A stretch of 64,000 bases of DNA from Desulfosporosinus meridiei DSM 13257. Its GTDB lineage: Bacteria > Bacillota > Desulfitobacteriia > Desulfitobacteriales > Desulfitobacteriaceae. The stretch lies in the NCBI RefSeq assembly GCF_000231385.2, contig NC_018515.1, forward strand, positions 2,500,501 through 2,564,500, read 5' to 3'. Made by a program: the position numbers and the translations under genes. The notes beneath the pieces were generated by a model, which did no database searches, was not told where the DNA came from, and saw nothing but the letters and a program-made list of their open reading frames with translations. This document shows, piece after piece, positions 39,024-48,911 of this stretch (positions are counted from its first letter, which is position 1; each line of letters starts with the position of its first letter).

Positions 39024-39710
39024 TTGAAAGTTTCAAAGCATGCAATAATTTCGGTAATATTAATTTTCTTCACTATTTTCTTAGGACACACCACAGAAAC
39101 CGGATTTTCAATCGGTGACAAAATATTGTTGGGGTTAGGAATATCTCCATGGTCGAATGGTCAAACTGGGTTTCACTACCCTGTAGTAATTTACTTTGCG
39201 TTATTTATTATCGGATGTCTTGAGGCAAGAAGAATAATGACTATTCGACAACTTTTGATATTGTTACTTTTATTATTCATACTTACTCCGTCAGTTGTAT
39301 CCTTTGTCAAGCCTTATTATTATGGAATTCATAGAGGTCTAGATTCAGTTGAATATGACTCAAGAAACAGTAATTTTAATATTAGAGGTTCAAATGATAA
39401 GAAGAAAATCGAGGTACTTGGTGCAGTTGTCCTAACCAATTATGGAAAGGATACTATAAAATTTGGTATTAAGATACCATCAGATAACTTTTTCCCTAAG
39501 GAATTGTTTCCTCAGGATTTAATTTTGACAGAAGTAGAAAATTCAGAGGAGCCTGGGAATTTTATTCTGCATTCTGGTGAAACGCGAACTATCCTATCTT
39601 ATAATTCGATTACGGTGAAGAATGGTTATTACGGGCAGGGAGGTATGCAAGGGCCAATTCTTATTCTTTATACCGAAGATGAAAGCCGGACGGTAGGGAA
39701 TAATCTTTGA
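39024..39710 (+). CDS. Membrane-anchored protein of unknown function
   Basis: 228 aa from TTG 39024 (GGATAGGTGG upstream). Three hydrophobic helices in the first ~100 residues (8-23, 50-64, 71-93) are followed by a ~125-residue extracytoplasmic region rich in strand-like segments. No motif recognised. It stands alone between two other orphan genes. Confidence 0.6.
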   Translation: MKVSKHAIISVILIFFTIFLGHTTETGFSIGDKILLGLGISPWSNGQTGFHYPVVIYFALFIIGCLEARRIMTIRQLLILLLLLFILTPSVVSFVKPYYYGIHRGLDSVEYDSRNSNFNIRGSNDKKKIEVLGAVVLTNYGKDTIKFGIKIPSDNFFPKELFPQDLILTEVENSEEPGNFILHSGETRTILSYNSITVKNGYYGQGGMQGPILILYTEDESRTVGNNL

Positions 39711-39948
39711 ATGATATACAGGTTTATGATTTGGAACTCTATATGTAGAATTTTAGAATCATGTTAATCTGTAATTGATTAAAAGAGAGACGAGATAATG
39801 GGAAGTTAGGATTATAATGAAACTGTAAAAAATTAAGACTGATAATCATTGCATACAAAAGGTTTACTGTGGATAAATCTGTAAAGACACGATTAATATA
39901 ACTATTAATCCAATGTCTTGATAGTAAATGTATCATCCGCATTGAATA

Positions 39949-40203
39949 TTAGTTGATACTTTCATTAAGGTCGTAAAAAATAATCAGAGAACTATAAGGC
40001 CCTACAGGTTCACACGTACTTCTGTGAAAAAACTTCTTTTTCAAGTAAATAATTGCGTCGTCATTTTCAGACGTTGAATGAATCCTTACATCAAGATTAT
40101 CCAATTCAATCGCAAATGTATCGTTATTCTCATTAAGGTTTAACAAATGCTCACAAATGAGTTTTTCCCTAATTTCTTTAAGCTCATTTTTAATAATCTT
40201 CAT
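39949..40203 (-). CDS. Small soluble protein, unknown
   Basis: 84 aa with a strong ribosome-binding site (CAAGGAGGTAATTTTAA before the ATG, minus strand). N-terminal charged helix (IIKNELKEIREKLICEHLLN) and a strand-rich remainder. No family recognised. Confidence 0.6.
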   Translation of the reverse strand: MKIIKNELKEIREKLICEHLLNLNENNDTFAIELDNLDVRIHSTSENDDAIIYLKKKFFHRSTCEPVGPYSSLIIFYDLNESIN

Positions 40204-40419
40204 TTAAAATTACCTCCTTGAGTTTTTATTAATTCTGCCCAAAGAAGCAAAAATTAATTATATATATGGGAATTCAGTAGCGTTGCCTAAAGGTTTCCAG
40301 TCAAAAAGCCTTTGGGCAAATTGTATATCCTAGCATTATGCCATGAATAAGCAAGTAAAAGTAGACTCTCTCCAAATTTTTTGCCTTTAAAGGATATCCC
40401 CTTATCATATTTAACTAAA

Positions 40420-40465
40420 GGGCCAGCCCGATAAACGTAAAAGTGAACGCTTATTGGGCCGGCCC
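40420..40465. terminator. Hairpin upstream of the DUF3102 gene
   Basis: GGGCCAGCCCGATAA (40420-40434) and TTATTGGGCCGGCCC (40451-40465) pair with two mismatches. A weaker hairpin TGCCTAAAGG/GCCTTTGGGCA lies at ~40284-40318. 40204-40571 has no other supportable feature. Confidence 0.4.
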
Positions 40466-40571
40466 CTATTTTATGGTCATTAACTTCAATTGCCAGGCAA
40501 ATGAGGTTTGTCACAAGTGTAGGCCTAGCCCCATATTCTGTTATAAAGTAATGGAAAGGGCAGACAATATC

Positions 40572-41468
40572 ATGAGTGATTTGCTCAAAGAGCGTACGCC
40601 GCTTGTGATCGCGGCAGAAATTAACACGATTAGACACCAGGCTGGGAAAATCATTCTTACCAGTGCCGTTGAAATCGGCCGGCGCTTGCAGGAGGCTAAG
40701 GACTTGGTTCCTTATGGAGAATGGGGCAAGTGGTTAAAGGAATCGGTTAATTACTCTCAGCGGACGGCCGATAGGCTAATGCAGCTCTGGGAAGAGTACG
40801 GGACGAAACTGCTCACCTCTCCCGCCAGTGACAGCTTGTCAGATTCGTCACTGGTGACGAATCTGACTTACACCCAGGCGCTGATCCTCTTGGGGATCCC
40901 GGAAGAGGAGAGGGAGGAGTTTATCGCCAAGCATGATGTGGAGAGCATGACCAACTTGGAATTGCAGCAGGCAGTCAAGGACCGAGACCAGGCCATTCAG
41001 GAGAAAAAAGACCTGCAAAAAGACTTGGATCTGAAAAGCAGCGAGCTCGCCCAATTAACCACTCAGGCTCAAAGCCTGGAGCAACAGGTGAACGACTACA
41101 AATCAAAATATACCGCCGAGCAGGAAAAAGTCACGTTAAAGGCCAAAGAGTTGGAGACAGTCAAAGAAGAGCTCCCCTCCACCAGTAAAATTACCGAACT
41201 GGAAAAGAAGCTCAAAGACACGGAAACAACATCTTCCGTCAAAACCCTTGAAGCAAAGTTTTCCATTCACCGGGATAACATGCTCAATGCCTACAATGAG
41301 CTCCTGAAAGTACTCACCGCCTTAGACAGAACGGATCGGGAAGTGAAGGAAAAATACAGGGAAAATGTGAGCACGATTCTGGTAAACATGGGGAAGATGG
41401 CGAAAGAATGGCCACCGGCCATTCAGACCAATTTAGCGATTAATTCGAACCAGTCCAAGGGGAAATAA
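40572..41468 (+). CDS. DUF3102 protein with coiled-coil tail
   Basis: 298 aa from ATG 40572 (GGAAAGGG upstream); the longer frame back to 40443 has no ribosome-binding site. Residues ~10-130 match DUF3102 (INTIRHQAGKIILTSAVEIG, PYGEWGKWLKESVNYSQRTA), a domain found in phage and plasmid proteins, thought to bind DNA. Residues ~140-240 form a long charged coiled coil. It looks like an accessory gene of a former mobile element. Confidence 0.75.
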   Translation: MSDLLKERTPLVIAAEINTIRHQAGKIILTSAVEIGRRLQEAKDLVPYGEWGKWLKESVNYSQRTADRLMQLWEEYGTKLLTSPASDSLSDSSLVTNLTYTQALILLGIPEEEREEFIAKHDVESMTNLELQQAVKDRDQAIQEKKDLQKDLDLKSSELAQLTTQAQSLEQQVNDYKSKYTAEQEKVTLKAKELETVKEELPSTSKITELEKKLKDTETTSSVKTLEAKFSIHRDNMLNAYNELLKVLTALDRTDREVKEKYRENVSTILVNMGKMAKEWPPAIQTNLAINSNQSKGK

Positions 41469-41520
41469 ATCCTGCGGCTACAACAACAATTTCGCCCATT
41501 GGTTCCGGGTGCAGGCCATG

Positions 41521-41573
41521 AAAAGAACGGAATAGACCCTCTCTCTCAAAGATTCGGTCTATTCCGTTCTTTT
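41521..41573. repeat. Orphan copy of the type I module terminator
   Basis: AAAAGAACGGAATAGACC (41521-41538) pairs exactly with 41556-41573. The stem and loop (TCTCTCAAAGATTCGGTCT) match the inverted repeats that follow the holin-like toxin genes at 22407 and 42787, and the following GAGGCCGCAGCTCTCTC also resembles the module. No toxin ORF is left. Confidence 0.6.
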
Positions 41574-41699
41574 GAGGCCGCAGCTCTCTCTAATGGAGAA
41601 AAATCACTCTCTCTTTTTAATCATTCTTTGTTAATTCTTTTTCTCGTGATATACTTAAAGAAAATAAGAACAGTTGCAGAAGACGAAAGGAGAAAGGGT

Positions 41700-42116
41700 A
41701 TGCTTTGGAAAGAAAAGTATATGGTGGGAGTTCCCCGGATCGATCAGCAGCATGAAGAGTTGTTTTCCCGGGTTACCGCGTTTGTAGAAACTCTGCGTTC
41801 CGATAAGCCCTGGGAGCAAAAGCTTGAAAAAGTCAGTGAAACGCTAGAATTTATGAAAGGTTATGTAGTGACCCATTTTGCCGATGAAGAAGCCTATCAG
41901 GCGGCAATCGCCTACCCTCATTATCAGGAGCATCAGAAGATTCATCAGAAAATGGTTGCCTATGTGGTGGCGGTTTCTGATGAGTACGAAAAAGAGGGCT
42001 TTAAGGAAGAACTCATGCAGCAATTCGGAGGGAAGCTTATAGCCTGGCTGATCAATCATGTGCTGGCAGATGATCAGAAAATTGCTGAGTATGCCCGAAG
42101 TAAGGGGGCTAATTAA
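41700..42116 (+). CDS. Bacteriohemerythrin
   Basis: 138 aa from ATG 41700 behind AGGAGAAAGGG. All diiron ligands are visible: His in IDQQHEEL, His and Glu in HFADEE, His pair in HYQEHQKIH and His/Asp in NHVLADD. It binds O2 reversibly at a diiron site and in anaerobes serves O2 sensing, storage or scavenging. Its TAA overlaps the start of the CheX-like gene (TAATGA), so the two are co-translated. Confidence 0.9.
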   Translation: MLWKEKYMVGVPRIDQQHEELFSRVTAFVETLRSDKPWEQKLEKVSETLEFMKGYVVTHFADEEAYQAAIAYPHYQEHQKIHQKMVAYVVAVSDEYEKEGFKEELMQQFGGKLIAWLINHVLADDQKIAEYARSKGAN

Positions 42117-42589
42117 TGAATAGCGAACTTTTAACCTCCTTTTCGGATGCAGCCAATCAGACCTTTAAACTGCTCTTGGATCTAGACGTAATCACTGATA
42201 CTGTTCAGTCCCCGGAAAACAATGATAAGAAGGAATACATAGAAAATATCGATATTGTCATACAAATTACAGGGGATCTCAATGGTGAGATAATGTATAG
42301 CTTTCCCAAAGATATGACCCTGGAAATGGTGAAAATAATGAGCGGTATGGAGTTCAAGGAAATCGATGAGTTTGTTAAATCGGCTTTAGGCGAGATCGCT
42401 AATATTATTAGCGGCAATGCTTTGTCGAGTCTGTCCCAAGCCCAATTGATCTGCGATATTCGTCCTCCTAAGGTCAGCGAAGGCCAGACTTTCCCTGTCA
42501 GTGAAGGGTGTTCCCTTTACGGGGCTAAGGTCAAGACATCTATAGGGGATGTGGGACTGAACCTCCGGACAATTCAGTCAGCGGGCTAG
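42116..42589 (+). CDS. CheX/CheC-like chemotaxis phosphatase
   Basis: 157 aa. The phosphatase helix with ExxN is present (SALGEIANIISGNALSSL), in the single-site arrangement typical of CheX. CheX dephosphorylates CheY-P. Pairing with a hemerythrin suggests aerotaxis or O2-response control, by context only. Overlaps the hemerythrin stop. Confidence 0.8.
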   Translation: MNSELLTSFSDAANQTFKLLLDLDVITDTVQSPENNDKKEYIENIDIVIQITGDLNGEIMYSFPKDMTLEMVKIMSGMEFKEIDEFVKSALGEIANIISGNALSSLSQAQLICDIRPPKVSEGQTFPVSEGCSLYGAKVKTSIGDVGLNLRTIQSAG

Positions 42590-42708
42590 GCGAACTCCTT
42601 ATAGATATGATAAAAAGCAGTTCAATTTGAGTGCTTGTATGTTATAATTTACCTGTAACAGAAAAGGCTTGCAGGGCGGTCGGCATTCCTCCAAAGGGAG
42701 GTGATGCC

Positions 42709-42795
42709 ATGGAAGAAGTATACCAGACTTTGATGCTGATGATTTCATTTGCAACATTGATTGTGTTAATACTTTCATTCCATAAACGGAAATAG
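42709..42795 (+). CDS. Holin-like type I toxin peptide, copy 2
   Basis: 28 aa, identical to copy 1 (22332) except for one extra Glu near the start and Ile for Val in the helix (MEEVYQTLMLMISFATLIV). Leader, masked ribosome-binding site, terminator stem (42787-42826) and antisense promoter (minus-strand extended -10, 42902-42910) are all conserved, about 330 bp in total. It follows the hemerythrin/CheX pair. Confidence 0.75.
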   Translation: MEEVYQTLMLMISFATLIVLILSFHKRK

Positions 42796-42895
42796 ACCGC
42801 CTCTCTCAAAGGTTCGGTCTATTCCGTTCTTTTGAAGCCGTCCGCTCTTTGAGCGGTTGTTACATTGGAGTCATGCGTCAACATGGCTCCTCTTT
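42787..42895 (-). ncRNA. Predicted antisense antitoxin RNA for toxin copy 2
   Basis: Minus-strand extended -10 TGA-TATACT (42902-42910) would start an RNA near 42895 that crosses the conserved CCGCTCTTTGAGCGG hairpin and ends at the stem overlapping the toxin stop. Layout as in copy 1. Ends are estimates. Confidence 0.42.
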
Positions 42896-42907
42896 TATTA
42901 TAGTATA

Positions 42908-43060
42908 TCATAGTTGATTCAAATTATCACTCGATACAATGCCAGAGCTGTTATCCAGGACATCAATGTTCTCCACGTCAACCGCTTCATCACTCACCAC
43001 GACTAGCCCGGTTTCGCCTTTAAGTTCAGGATCATAAATCACCGTATAGGGTTTTTCCAT
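42908..43060 (-). pseudogene. Short remnant ORF next to toxin copy 2
   Basis: 50 codons on the minus strand (MEKPYTVIYDPELKGETGLV, then VVSDEAVDVENIDVL) with no ribosome-binding site; its 3' end runs into the toxin module. A similar peptide (LAVVSNEAVGLES) is encoded on the minus strand near 31620-31660, so both are probably pieces of one gene family that I do not recognise. Confidence 0.35.
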
Positions 43061-43109
43061 TTGTTTGGCAAGATGTATATCTATTTAAGAAGCAATATTC
43101 ACCCACACC

Positions 43110-43137
43110 TTGCAATTCATCTCAAAAAAGCTATAAT
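43110..43137 (+). promoter_or_regulatory. Sigma-A-type promoter of a non-coding transcript
   Basis: TTGCAA (43110-43115), 16 bp, TATAAT (43132-43137). No good coding sequence follows before the terminator at 43501-43540. Confidence 0.5.
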
Positions 43138-43143
43138 TAGGAA

Positions 43144-43540
43144 TAGGTGGAAATTAAAAAGTCGCCGTGACCTGAAAGTGTTGGCCCACTTCCAGGCACG
43201 CGCAGGTGAGCAAGCACCTACACGTAACAGACTGTCCACGACGACATTTTTATTATACAACGCTGCCCGTTTATGCACAAGCAAGGTGCCGGCAGGGTGA
43301 AGCGAGTGTAATGGGACGTCGGCAATGAGCAGACTGTGCGGCTTCACGCAGCAGGAGATTCAGCCTATTACCAACCCAGGCAGCAGAAAGGAACTGTTCG
43401 CGTACCCGCTAGGCGGACCGTTTTTCTGTGTACATTTAACTACCGGTTTGCTTCCGGTTGATAGGGTTGGTGTTTAGGATTCAACAAATAACGAAGCATT
43501 GCGCATGTGTAGGGTGAAAAAAACCTCCATGCGCTTTTTA
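43144..43540 (+). ncRNA. Candidate structured non-coding RNA (~395 nt)
   Basis: A promoter (43110-43137) and an intrinsic terminator (43501-43540) bracket ~395 nt without a credible reading frame but with strong pairing potential: ACCAACCC near 43370 with GGGTTGGT near 43464, ACCGGTTTGCTTCCGGT near 43441, CCGCTAGGCGG near 43409. The base composition is higher in G+C than the flanks. It does not show the conserved blocks of RNase P RNA, tmRNA, 6S or SRP RNA. It may be a new regulatory RNA; identity unknown. Confidence 0.4.
43501..43540 (+). terminator. Intrinsic terminator
   Basis: GCGCATG...AGG loop CCT...CATGCGC followed by TTTTTAATTT, a standard rho-independent terminator ending the candidate RNA. 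A second G+C-rich hairpin follows at 43556-43598. Confidence 0.7.
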
Positions 43541-43621
43541 ATTTCCCCTATAAGAGCAGACGGCAGGACCGGGACATGACCCGGAGCCTTGCCGCTGCTT
43601 GAATAGGGGGTATAGACTGGG

Positions 43622-43786
43622 ATGGATTATAAAACCATGTATTTTCAACTGGCGGCTAAAGTTGCCGATGCCCTGGATATCCTTTTAAAAGCACAGCAGG
43701 AAGGAGAAGCTCATTTCATGAACGAAGAGCCGGGACCAGGGCTTAAAGTCCTGGCTATTAAAGATGAAAACCGCGATTCGGAATAG
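43622..43786 (+). CDS. Small 54-aa protein, unknown
   Basis: MDYKTMYFQLAAKVADALDI, an amphipathic helix, then KAQQEGEAHFMNEEP and an acidic tail. GGGGG lies ~12 nt before the ATG. Codon use is normal. Small proteins of this kind are frequent in Clostridia; I cannot assign a function. Confidence 0.5.
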   Translation: MDYKTMYFQLAAKVADALDILLKAQQEGEAHFMNEEPGPGLKVLAIKDENRDSE

Positions 43787-43920
43787 TCCTGAATTCAGAA
43801 GTTCGGTAATAATGGTCCGACTCCTCTGTTTTATTGGCAGACCGGATAACGGCCTGTCTCTTTATCTTATGATGGATTTTTTTCCGGAGGTTAAAGAGGA
43901 TTAAAAAAACGGAAATTAAA

Positions 43921-43961
43921 CATGTCCCAGGAAACGACGAGTTGTCGGGTCCTGGGACATG
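43921..43961. terminator. 12-bp perfect hairpin
   Basis: CATGTCCCAGGA (43921-43932) pairs with 43950-43961; no T-run. The remainder of 43787-44227 shows no gene. Confidence 0.4.
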
Positions 43962-44227
43962 CTGTGCAGGTTGTCACCTTAACGGACGGAGAATCTTCTC
44001 AGAATCAGGCGGGAATGGGATATTGACTAAGGAAACAGGCCGGATTCTGGCGTGAATTACGGACACATAGACACATAAAGGAATTTACCCTAAAAGACTT
44101 GAATACATAAGGTAAATCTGTAGCAGTGGGAATATGCCGAAAACGATTGCTAGTCGGTCCCGCTTTGGAAGGAGGCCAAGCAGAAATGACTTATTATAAT
44201 CTCAAACCTTATTGGAGGCTACCAGTT

Positions 44228-44845
44228 ATGAGAAAGTTATTATTTCTTGCACTTTTTTTCATACCTATTTCCTTAGTCTTCGGCTGTGCTCCGCAGAAAA
44301 CAGAACTTATGTCTGATGATGTAGAGGTTATCATCCAAATCACTCCATTTTCATCTGTATATGAATATCGCAGGTATTTTGCTTTGAATTATTCAGATGA
44401 TAAATATAATCAACCGGATGATAAGCATACCGTTCTAAGTCAAAAAACCAAACAAGTAATTATTTCTTGGGAACTCAACCCTGAGGTAAGACTCAATGAT
44501 GTGAATCGCCTTTATTATGGACCGTATATTATTATCATTCCGCCAAAAGATGCATGGGAATACGCGGATACTACCCAGATTACCGGAAACTCCTTTACAA
44601 GAACTTTAACTGATGAAATAATGGCGACCATTTTAAGGGATTATCCTGAGTACAATTGGGCCAACGTCGAAACCTTTGGCTGGTATTTCCATGCTAAATC
44701 CTTTGACCAGGAAAACATACATGTAGCTTTTAAAAAGAGAACAGATTCATCTGACGAAAACCAGTCATTTACAGCATTTTACATCTATTTCAATCCAGTC
44801 ACCAAGCATGGCTGGGCTAAAAAAGTCAGTAAGGAAATTACATAA
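44228..44845 (+). CDS. Predicted lipoprotein, unknown
   Basis: 205 aa from ATG 44228 (GGAGGC upstream). Lipoprotein signal peptide RKLLFLALFFIPISLVFGC with lipobox VFGC (Cys ~20). The mature part is strand-rich and contains two Trp-Tyr clusters (YNWANVETFGWYFHAKS); no family recognised. Immediately after the stop is ATTAGGCTAAT, the core of the intergenic repeat of the 54-64 kb array. Confidence 0.7.
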   Translation: MRKLLFLALFFIPISLVFGCAPQKTELMSDDVEVIIQITPFSSVYEYRRYFALNYSDDKYNQPDDKHTVLSQKTKQVIISWELNPEVRLNDVNRLYYGPYIIIIPPKDAWEYADTTQITGNSFTRTLTDEIMATILRDYPEYNWANVETFGWYFHAKSFDQENIHVAFKKRTDSSDENQSFTAFYIYFNPVTKHGWAKKVSKEIT

Positions 44846-44914
44846 ATTAGGCTAATTGCAGCAAATCATCTCATTGACATAGTAACCATTGAACTTAATG
44901 AGGACAAAGGTAAA

Positions 44915-45007
44915 ATGCAATTTTCAACAGAATTAAGGCGAGAGATTGATGAGATGATAACCTCAATTAGAGCATCCATTGATGAAATCAACGGGTGGAA
45001 TAATTAG
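44915..45007 (+). CDS. Possible 30-aa ORF or gene remnant
   Basis: MQFSTELRREIDEMITSIRA, one amphipathic helix. No ribosome-binding site; the open frame extends upstream (VTIELNEDKGK) without a start codon. It may be the tail of a lost gene. Confidence 0.2.
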   Translation: MQFSTELRREIDEMITSIRASIDEINGWNN

Positions 45008-45070
45008 TTTCTGGCGAACAGAGGGGGGATAGGTGAAACTTATACGTAAAACTTATCTGCAGATTTTTGT

Positions 45071-45120
45071 CAATATTCCCCTTACTTTGCAAAGAAGATA
45101 TGTAATGATTAAGGTTGTTC
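45071..45120 (+). repeat. Direct repeat, left copy (pair with 53942-53991)
   Basis: 50 bp matching 53942-53991 at 48 of 50 positions (CCCCTTACTTTGCA and TATGTAATGATTAAGGTTGT are fully shared), with weaker similarity for ~30 bp more. It lies ahead of the RNA-repair island; the other copy lies just after it. Confidence 0.7.
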
Positions 45121-45246
45121 AGGTGCTAATTAAGGCCTTCTACATTAAGTATAGTCAAAAGCTTGCAGCTATTGGATTAAGAGGATTATGGACGAATTCA
45201 TTTGAAAATATAAAAATTAATAGTTTATACATCTACAGGGAGTATT

Positions 45247-45286
45247 ACCGACATGTGTCGGATACAGATATACGACACATGTCGGT
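45247..45286. repeat. Hairpin with CGACACATGTCG arms, copy 1
   Basis: ACCGACATGTGTCG (45247-45260) pairs with 45273-45286 across a 12-nt loop. A longer hairpin with the same arms occurs at 61246-61298. Resembles a REP-type element. Confidence 0.6.
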
Positions 45287-45324
45287 GTTTATCATTATCG
45301 GAAATAGCCGGAGGGGGAGAGTAT

Positions 45325-45912
45325 GTGAGGTTGACACTTAACAAAGTGGCTGGGATTGTTTTTGTTATCGCTATTACCTTAGGTATTTGGTTTCTATATT
45401 CTAGTGGGTATAGGTTTTCATCACTGGGAGCTGCAAAAGCTCATTTTAACGCAGAAAAATCTGTAACTGATTTCGGAGAGGTTAATTTCCAATGGGGGAA
45501 AGTTTACCTGTTTAGAACATCTAAGGGGCCACGTACTGTCCTTGCAATAAAGGAAGGATTCTTGTGGCGTGCCCCCGTAACTGTACATTTTCCCCAAAAT
45601 TCAGACAATATTAAGACAGTTGGGTGGATGAGTTACACTGGTAAAGATCCGGCTACTGTGTTTGCCGTAGAAACCTCAGATCCAACTATATCATACATTG
45701 AAGTTGGCCCCACAACAGAAAGGATTAAGAAAGAAATTACAGTTAATAGCCCAGTTATTTTCTCCTGGGACAAACCAGTAGATTTTAATACTTTTAACCC
45801 CGTGGCACTTTCAAAAGAGGGCAATGTATTATTTGAATATAGATATCCTAAGAACACTACAACAATTAGCAGTGACGACTTAAAATGGTATCCATTCAGT
45901 GGCTCAAATTAA
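45325..45912 (+). CDS. Membrane-anchored protein of unknown function
   Basis: 195 aa from GTG 45325 (GGAGGGGGAGA upstream; the frame back to 45253 starts inside the hairpin repeat and is rejected). One N-terminal transmembrane helix (VAGIVFVIAITLGIWFLYSS, ~residues 8-27), then a strand-rich outside domain. No recognised domain. Precedes the WYL genes by 176 bp. Confidence 0.65.
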   Translation: MRLTLNKVAGIVFVIAITLGIWFLYSSGYRFSSLGAAKAHFNAEKSVTDFGEVNFQWGKVYLFRTSKGPRTVLAIKEGFLWRAPVTVHFPQNSDNIKTVGWMSYTGKDPATVFAVETSDPTISYIEVGPTTERIKKEITVNSPVIFSWDKPVDFNTFNPVALSKEGNVLFEYRYPKNTTTISSDDLKWYPFSGSN

Positions 45913-46070
45913 ATTTGCCCGCCTAAATCAGGCCTTATTATTAATGTAAGACGTGTTCGTCTGGGAATTTTGGATTAGAATCCATTGATTTGAGCTGCGT
46001 ATTGAATTGCCAGAGATAAGGAACAAATAATAGAACAAAAGGGAAGTAGATAATTTAAGAGTAATAATAA

Positions 46071-48366
<2,296 letters not shown>

Positions 48367-48387
48367 ATGTTGCAAACTTTTTGTCTT

Positions 48388-48414
48388 TTGACCGGTAAAT
48401 CATCCCGGTATACT
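48388..48414 (+). promoter_or_regulatory. Promoter with internal operator-like dyad ahead of the tRNA-like RNA
   Basis: TTGACC (48388-48393) and TATACT (48409-48414), 15-bp spacer. Inside it ACCGG (48391-48395) and CCGGT (48405-48409) form a dyad, a possible binding site for the WYL proteins encoded just upstream. Confidence 0.45.
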
Positions 48415-48464
48415 AAAAATGTTCCTAATTCCTTTACATAGATTTCTGTATGATCTTGCGGTGC

Positions 48465-48700
48465 CAGATCTTGTTAAGATTTAGGTATGCCGGTATCGGA
48501 ATGTGGAACTCAATAACCGAAGAACGGAGGTTCGATTCCTCCATTACTGTAAGGTAATTAGCTCAGCGGTAGAGCCTTCGGCAATATGGGGTTCGAATCC
48601 CCATCAGATTTAAGGATCTGAAGCTATGGTTAGCCTTCTATGGTCACACGAAGTTTGAATCTTTGGAGAGAATCCTATGTTTAGGCAGTATCACTGCAAA
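48465..48700 (+). ncRNA. tRNA-like non-coding RNA with circularly permuted tRNA module(s)
   Basis: Module 1 is complete but in permuted order. Anticodon-type stem CCGAAG (48517-48522) pairs with CTTCGG (48576-48581). T-arm: GGAGG/CCTCC, 7-nt loop TTCGATT (48526-48542). Acceptor-like hairpin 48543-48558 is capped by a GTAA (GNRA) tetraloop, so there is no free 3' end. TA (positions 8-9 equivalent) at 48559-48560. D-arm: GCTC/GAGC with GG in the loop (48561-48575). Two more T-arms follow: TGGGG/CCCCA with TTCGAAT (48587-48603) and CGAAG/CTTTG with TTTGAAT (48649-48665). The second is followed by a 7-bp closed acceptor-like hairpin (48604-48621) and a weak D-arm (48623-48634). The layout recalls the tRNA-mimic module of bacterial Y RNAs. 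Confidence 0.75.
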
Positions 48701-48911
48701 GACGCCGGGATTATAGCCATGAAGTGCGCGGATACCGAATAAAGCAAACCTAAACTCGTCTGAAGCAGTTCCTGCCAAGGCTATGTCTGTGGCAGAAACA
48801 ATTGATCATGATAATGATAGGTAAGCTCTGTTCTTAAGCAGTACTCCGCTAAAGTTCCGAAAGGATTCTCGAAAAAGATTCACAAAATTGTTAAGAAAAG
48901 GATGGATTAAA
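48701..48911 (+). other. Further structured leader before the slipin gene
   Basis: No ORF. ATAGCC (48713-48718) can pair with GGCTAT (48779-48784), or alternatively CTGCCA (48772-48777) with TGGCAG (48789-48794). It may belong to the same RNA as the tRNA-like modules or act as 5' leader of the slipin mRNA. Confidence 0.4.

Noticed and set aside
40287-40637. 116-codon ORF on the minus strand before the DUF3102 gene
   Set aside because: It runs antisense into the start of the DUF3102 gene and over a hairpin; no ribosome-binding site or family likeness.
43061-43347. ORFs on both strands within the candidate ncRNA
   Set aside because: No start signal, unusual composition, and they read through predicted stems; treated as non-coding.
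43144-43540. RNase P RNA or tmRNA for the non-coding transcript
   Set aside because: The conserved blocks of RNase P (AGGAAAGTCC, ACAGAA) and the tRNA-like ends of tmRNA are missing; a lone ACTGTCCACGAC match is not enough.
45033-45341. 102-codon ORF on the + strand before the WYL genes
   Set aside because: It lies across the direct repeat and the palindromic hairpin, has no plausible protein character and overlaps the better-supported gene at 45325.
48526-48610. Ordinary tRNA gene read from the D-arm at 48561 to the T-arm at 48603
   Set aside because: There is no anticodon arm between them and the flanks do not pair as an acceptor stem; the permuted reading explains all helices.
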